64,000 bases of DNA from Bugula neritina. Taxonomy: Eukaryota; Bryozoa; Gymnolaemata; Cheilostomatida; Bugulidae. The notes below the pieces were generated by a model that was not told the DNA's origin, searched no databases, and worked only from the letters and a program-made list of their open reading frames with translations. Numbering within the stretch: the first letter of the stretch is position 1; each line of letters starts with the position of its first letter. The position numbers were made by a program, and so were the translations under genes. Positions 58,501 to 64,000 of the stretch are shown piece after piece. The stretch covers positions 10,617,318 to 10,681,317 of the forward strand of contig OZ037772.1 of assembly GCA_964035545.1 (NCBI GenBank). Direction: 5' to 3'.

Positions 58501-61500
58501 AATAAAAGTGTGTAAGAATTTGGGGAAGACAACTTCAAACATAACTAACCTTGAAAAAGCCCTTACAGCTTTCACATGTGAGCAATCCATAGTGATAGCC
58601 TGAGACCTTGTCACCACACACAGGGCACACTTCACCTGCGATGTTATCACCTGCAGTGAGGAAATTGACTAGAGTTATAATCTTGATTTCAGGAATCTTT
58701 CTATAAGCAGCAGCAAGTTGAGGGGGGTGACTTAACGCAATAGTTTGAGGTTTATGAGTTTAGAGTAGAATGTTGAGCCCTTAACTCCAAACTCGTGACC
58801 TCAAACTACTACACTAATTAACCCCAACTCGGAACTGCTTATATATTATTTCCGATTCCAGATCATATACTAATCATGAGTTATTACAACTAGGAGAGGG
58901 CTGCCAAGTAGAATTTTACGGCAAATTTGCTGCAGGAACCCCCTGCTACACACAGCGTGAAACTAAAGTGGCCAACTATAATATTTGCCTACAGCCGAAC
59001 TGTCTTTTTTCAAATTATTTGAAATCTTACTTGCCATTATCAATAATGTGAAACTATTTGGAATTAAAACTAAAATGTAAAAGGTATGCTGGCTAAAAGA
59101 TGAGCAACCCATTAGATTACTGCCTCTGAAACTTCTAACATTTGATCATATGAGTTCAAAACCTAGAAAGGGATGGAAGTTCAAACACTTTTCTTCTACA
59201 GTGCTCAAAACTGTGACGAAACATGGAAGAGTGACCTGAGGTGAGCAGCTCACACACCGAAGAGGTAAAAAAATAAGTTGCCTGAGAAAACCGAGCATGG
59301 AGTTACTAAAAATTAATATTACATTACTAGTGAGAAATAAAACGCTGCTCTGTCTTTAATTACTCGAGTTACATCATCTAAATTATCCTTTTCAGCTGTC
59401 AGAAGAGTGAGACAGTGAACTAAGATATCTGATGTGTAAGCAATATAATAACAAAAAGTTGTGAGAATAGAATTTTATAAAAAATTTGCAAAGAAACTTT
59501 TTGATCAAACTAATTTAGCCAAACTGAAATAGTCCAAGAGAGATCAGTGATTGTGACACAAACCAACACTAAGTCCACTCATAGCACGCACAAGGTGTAG
59601 CTAGACAACTATATGCTAAGTGTTTTCATGAAAAGATTGACTGTTAAGGGTCATTCACACTTTGTGGTATGTCGTACGCCGTAACAGCAAATATTGGCAA
59701 TTTTTACCAATGTCTGAGCTTCCTGTATGGCATTGCGGTAGGCTCCTATTAGACAAAAAAACTTTTGCGTCAACTCATTGGATATAATTTTTCAATGAAG
59801 TGTCATAGATCGTACCTAATAGCGGACTTTGAAAACTTCAGCCCGGGCACATTAAAAATGGCTGACATTTTACGTTACGGCGTACAATACGGCAAAGTGT
59901 AAATGACGGAAAAGGTCATTCCAAGAAATCAGGATACCAGTAACAATGCTCTTAAATCTAAATTTAAAAAATATATATATGCAAAAACCATTAACTGGCT
60001 TTATAATACATCCCATCATGACTAGAAGAGAGGTGAGAAATAGACAGACATAAAAAGTGTGTTGTAATGCCCACAGGATTTCACAATAAGCTCCAATTGG
60101 CACACACAATGGAGATCATTATTTCTCTTTTGTTGCTGCAAGATATATATAAACCACCACATAGTGTACTGTTTAGTTGTACACAAGCACTAAGGAGCAG
60201 TGATGGAGAAATTTCAATAACATGCGTTCTTTAATAGCTTTTATGAATACTGGTTTGGGCATTTAGGTGCAGTAGTGGACATTTTGAGATAGCCTAAGCT
60301 CTTTAAATTTCTTTTATAGAGTTTGATTTGGGGGATGGGTTGAAACTATCATAAGAACATAACTTCTTTTGCTACATTTCTAATCTAGAAAACAGGCTTT
60401 TCTCAATTTCTCCATTACTGTACCAGTCTCGAAAGTAGTTAGAAGCAGCACCGAGCTGTGAACCCCAAACTTGAGATTCCAGACAACTGCATTCAGTGAC
60501 CACCAACTCCGTGCTTCTTCTAGCTTACCTTACCTTTTGAACTGAGAGTATTATATAGCATGATGAAACCTGCCAAAGTACCAAATCAATTTCATACAAA
60601 CTCCACCTACAAGCTCTTCTCTAAATAGTAGAATGCCCACACACACACACACTGTGGCCTACCCAACTATTAAAAAAGAAATGAAAATACACATCCAATC
60701 AAATCGCACGACACAGACACTCCTTTATCTCCACCTATCACAGATGACTATAGATATGGTCCCACCAGTCCAACGTTCAAATTGCTATCTAGTGAAATAT
60801 TGTTATACAAACACAAGATAAGATAAACTAAGGCCGAGATGCTCCTCATTGAAATTTTCCAGGTGCATTATTCAGCTTATCAACGCTGGCAACCGGGCAT
60901 GTGCAGGATAGGCAAGTGCATAAGAACTCAGCCTAACATTCTCATGTCATTTACTGAGACTAAGCCCCACTCAAACCTTTATCAGTTTTCGAATTATGCT
61001 CTACTTTCTAATTATGTTCTACTTTTAAATTACTTTCTAGTGGTTAAAGTTTTTGCCTAGTAAACATGGATTCATGGATTGGAGCACGACAGAGGCCATT
61101 GGTGATGTTAGGAAGAGCATCCAGTCATAATTGCTCCTGTGCCCCATTTAAATAAGTCTATCTAGGTTTTCTCTATAAACTTGCATGAGTCTTTTTTTCA
61201 AGTGACTTTCTATTTTAAAATCAAGTTACACTTTCAACTAGAATTTCTTTTACAATGTTACTTCACTATATCAAAATAAAAAGGCATTTCTTTTGGCACT
61301 TAACTTTGTGGTCAGAAATGATATATTTGAAAGATTTCCTTTAAATGAGACGTCTCGGAATGAGACTCCAGAAATAAGAAAACATGAGATGAGGTACATA
61401 AGCTACATCTAAGCTGGTACCAGAGCCTGGAAAGGCTATCTGGCTGAATGTAGGCTATGACATAAACCAACTAAACCCCTGTGTTCAGGATTGATGTTTG

Positions 61501-64000
61501 CCATACAAAAACACTAAATACATTAATAGACTACTTAATGAGCCAAATTGTTCATGTAACTCATGAGTAGGTGGAAAAAGTGGAAGGTTACACAACTATA
61601 GTATAGTAAAGGTTGGGGAGAAAACTCCGATCACAATCTGTGAGTCTAGGTGTGCTGGCAACCGAATAGCAGTCACCAACTAGTGAGTAGTACATAGTGA
61701 CTGGTTACTGCAACTAGCAGTGTTTACTAGATACTAATGACTGATTACTAGACAGTAGTGACTGTTTATCGCTAACCAACGACTAGTTCTAAGTTATAAA
61801 TTAGTTAAATACCCACGTAGGTTTATAGTCACCATCTATGTGAGAAAACCCTGATGGAAAGGGTATTTGTTAAATTGGACTAAGGACTTATCCAGCTGTG
61901 ACACAGGAGCAATTATGACTGGATGCTCTTCCTAACATCACCAATGGCCTTTGTCTGGTTCGAACCCATGACTTGTGTTTACTAGGAAAGAGCTCTAACC
62001 TCTAGACCACAGCTGCTTCCTGAGTATACACATATTTTCAGATATTTTACATTTAATCAATGATCACACACTACACATAAACACACCGCACATACATACA
62101 CTAAACACACACTACACATACATACATACACTACACATACACTACACATACATACACTACACACACATACATACACTACACACACATACATACACTACAC
62201 ATACATACACTACACATACATAAACTACACATACATAAACTACACATACATACACTACACATACAGTACACATACATACACTACACATACATAAACTACA
62301 CATACATACATACACTACACATACATACACTACACATACATACACTACACATACATACACACACTACACATACATACACTACACATACACACACTACACA
62401 TACATACACTACACATACATACACTACACATACATACACTACACATACATACACTACACATACATACACACACTACACATACATACACTACACATACACA
62501 CACTACACATACATACACTACACATACATACATACACTACACATACATACACTACACATACATACACTACACATACATACACTACACATACATACACTAC
62601 ACATACATACACTACACATACATACACTACACATACATACACTACACATACATACACTACACATACACACACTACACATACACACACTACACATACATAC
62701 ACTACACATACATACACTACACATACATACACTACACATACATACACTACACATACATACACTACATATACATACACACTGTAGACTGACCACTTATACA
62801 AGATACATCACACTGGCAGAGCCTGTTGGCTAGAGATACGAAAGAGAGAAGACAGGAAGTCTTGCCATGACAGTCAGTGATTAATAGCCTGACCATAACG
62901 GACCACACACTAAATCTCTGATCACAACTTAAGAACTTTAAAACATAATTTCTTAGCCCAAGGAAGGTGCTGGAACTAAACAGATATAACACAGTTTACA
63001 GTAGTATTATAGTAGTGTTATATTAACCACTGTAGTATTATACTGTTAAATTAATACAACTAAGCTGACAAGTGCTAAAACCCAATAAACATGCTATTGC
63101 CTTATGAAAATAAGACTAGAAAATTCAGACTAACAAAGACATCTATCTGTTTCAAGGGAAATTATGTAACTATTGCTATTTTATTTAAAATACAATCCCA
63201 AGAGATGGACAAAACTCTGTAAAAAATGCATTTCAGAAAATTTCATCCGAGTCATCAGCAACTTTTAATGGGGGGAGGGGGTGGGTGTTCAGGGTATAAA
63301 AGTTCATGAACTAATGTCATGATGTGATGAGAAAATTGCTTATAATATAAACATTTATTATGATGACCTAAAAGTGCTAAGAGCCCTGATTTACTGGTAG
63401 CAGCATTGACTGTCAGTGAGATCAAACAATACTGTAACATGCAGAGGTATTGTAACTATAGGTATTGTGACCCGATACATAGGTTTGCATGCAAAGAAGA
63501 ACTGATTGTCTATCCACAATCCTCGGGCAACAAGAAACGTTCACACAATTTTATATCTCATAGAGTCATGTGTAGAGTTTGCATTTTGAAATTTTACAAA
63601 TTTAAAAAACATGTAGTCAACATTTTTAAGGAATTCCAGACACACTTAATTTATGCAGTATAAAAATATTCATATATACATTATCTATTATCATCAGACT
63701 GTTTGAGGGTTGTATGCTCAAACAATTTTGTTTGATAATAAATTTTGTGCGCACATGTCTTGAATTAATTTGGAACTTATGAGTACTTTTGTTCAGCCTT
63801 AGAATTTGTGATATTTTAAAACTAATGAAATTAAAAAATAGTCAACATTCTTGACCCGTAACAATATTCGGGCCTTCAGGGTGGTGTATTTATTGCACAT
63901 GTTTGTTCTAGCTACTGAAGAACTTCGACTACACTTACTATTTCCCTCGTCATTCGAACTGGAAGCTGTTGACAACTTCCTCTTTGTGTACTTTCTTTTA
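52562..64000 (-). CDS. NR5A: Nuclear receptor NR5A / FTZ-F1 (5' end cut by window)
   Basis: Orphan nuclear receptor that binds extended TCAAGGTCA sites as a monomer. Exons (minus): 63940-64000 (partial, inferred), 58550-58650, 57823-57952, 56972-57093, 56184-56667, 55905-56053, 55329-55475, 54545-54667, 54090-54252, 53388-53498 and 52562-52731, with consistent phases. [17 protein letters not shown] and CESCKGFFK (P-box CESCKG typical of NR5A), then [29 protein letters not shown]. The FTZ-F1 box follows: [21 protein letters not shown] 161-residue hinge exon is Pro/His rich with repeated CDRVTPP-like units. [52 protein letters not shown], and helix 12 [13 protein letters not shown] before the stop at 52562-52564. 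The acceptor of the DBD exon could be 58650 or 58635 (same phase). Confidence 0.95.
53640..54080. repeat. TGACACAT-cored minisatellite, NR5A intron
   Basis: Imperfect units of about 28 bp (ataactgtttgacaccatg then tgacacatctt), more regular toward 54080 and ending next to the donor of the 54090-54252 exon. Confidence 0.9.
54672..55310. repeat. TGACACAT/TACAGTATGACACCTC minisatellite, NR5A intron
   Basis: Loose acagtatgacacat units at the left become a regular 25-27 bp array (acctctgacacatcttacag) at 55040-55290. Confidence 0.92.
57150..57364 (-). mobile_element. tRNA-derived SINE, copy 8
   Basis: Reverse, near full length: tail at 57165-57200, ggattctcttcttaacatca central block, B box ggggttcgaaccc, head aggccacggctgctccc. 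In an NR5A intron. Confidence 0.92.
57472..57593. mobile_element. TA-flanked MITE family A, short copy
   Basis: ggtgcagtagcagagaaatt at the left, inverted ggtgcagtattggagaaatt at the right, TA at 57470-57471 and 57594-57595. 122 bp, so internally deleted relative to the 169-bp copy. Confidence 0.85.
57966..58072. repeat. 17-bp tandem repeat ACTGTGGCAGATGTAAT
   Basis: Six units with g/a and c/t variants (accgtggcagacgtaat), starting 14 bp intron-side of the acceptor of the second DBD exon. Confidence 0.92.
59646..59912. mobile_element. MITE family C with about 45-bp inverted ends
   Basis: The left end aagggtcattcacactttg and tcgtacgccgtaac pair with the right end (cgttacggcgtacaatacgg, caaagtgtaaatgacgga). 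The 267-bp element has no coding capacity and lies in the large NR5A intron. The target duplication was not resolved. Confidence 0.8.
60266..60424. mobile_element. MITE family A copy with adjacent partial copy
   Basis: ggtgcagtagtggacatttt at the left and, inverted, ggtacagtaatggagaaatt at the right; TA precedes but AG follows. A truncated copy (agcagtgatggagaaattt to ggtttgggca) lies just left at about 60198-60260. Confidence 0.8.
61020..61200 (+). mobile_element. tRNA-derived SINE, copy 9 (diverged head)
   Basis: The head around tagtggttaaagtttttgcc has lost some tRNA identity; the gttaggaagagcatccagtc core and ctgtgccccatttaaataag are intact. In the NR5A 5' intron. Confidence 0.85.
61812..62022 (-). 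mobile_element. tRNA-derived SINE, copy 10
   Basis: Reverse copy: tail gtttatagtcaccatctatg, core ggatgctcttcctaacatca, B box ctggttcgaaccc, head ctagaccacagctgctt. In the NR5A 5' intron. Confidence 0.92.
62060..62780. repeat. 15-bp minisatellite CACTACACATACATA
   Basis: About 45 copies of a 15-bp unit with occasional 4-bp catac expansions and cacac variants. The open minus-strand frames ([10 protein letters not shown]) are repeat artefacts. Confidence 0.96.

Noticed and set aside
62040-62790. CRISPR-like regular repeats
   Set aside because: Units are contiguous with no unique spacers and the genome is eukaryotic.
62157-62801. Cys/Val/Tyr-rich minus-strand frames
   Set aside because: Produced by the 15-bp cactacacatacata repeat; the cysteine pattern is not a toxin or metallothionein.
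63406-63663. 85-residue plus-strand frame with several cysteines
   Set aside because: No domain, no splice support, and it lies within the NR5A 5' intron on the opposite strand.

Overview
This is a window of AT-rich animal genomic DNA with small exons, GT-AG introns, tRNA-derived SINEs, MITEs and many minisatellites. A lone NR5-type nuclear receptor, NEK6/7 and NC2-beta indicate a bilaterian metazoan. The repeats and WSC-domain sulfotransferases would suit a lophotrochozoan, but I cannot name the species. Exon models were built by hand from reading frame, splice consensus and family similarity. Within each gene the phases agree across every junction.

Layout from left to right. 1-2.5 kb: wreckage of a DDE_Tnp_4 (Harbinger/ISL2EU-like) transposase, then a short hAT element with a perfect 8-bp target-site duplication. 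3.3-8.9 kb (-): 5' five coding exons of a NEK6/7 mitotic kinase, whose 3' part lies beyond the left edge. 10.98-13.8 kb (+): complete DR1/NC2-beta in five exons, head-to-head with NEK. 16.1-24.5 kb (+): an eleven-exon gene for a 430-aa protein I do not recognise. 25.5-38.2 kb (-) and 42.2-51.3 kb (+): two head-to-head paralogous genes for type II membrane sulfotransferases with two WSC-like domains, a short thrombospondin-like segment between them, and a GlcNAc-6-O-sulfotransferase-like catalytic domain. 52.6 kb to the right edge (-): an NR5A/FTZ-F1 nuclear receptor containing DBD, FTZ-F1 box, long hinge and LBD with AF-2, and a likely N-terminal exon cut by the right edge.

The genes do not form one pathway. 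The sulfotransferase pair is the one local gene family and should act on glycans in the Golgi. NEK6/7, NC2-beta and NR5A are conserved housekeeping or regulatory genes. The clearest unusual structures are the WSC-TSR-WSC-sulfotransferase fusion and its tandem inversion, a 600-bp near-perfect inverted duplication ending 28 bp from a splice acceptor, a 74-bp duplication that copies a splice donor, an about 150-bp TA-flanked MITE family, at least twelve copies of one tRNA-SINE, and a minisatellite-like repeat inside the coding hinge of the nuclear receptor.
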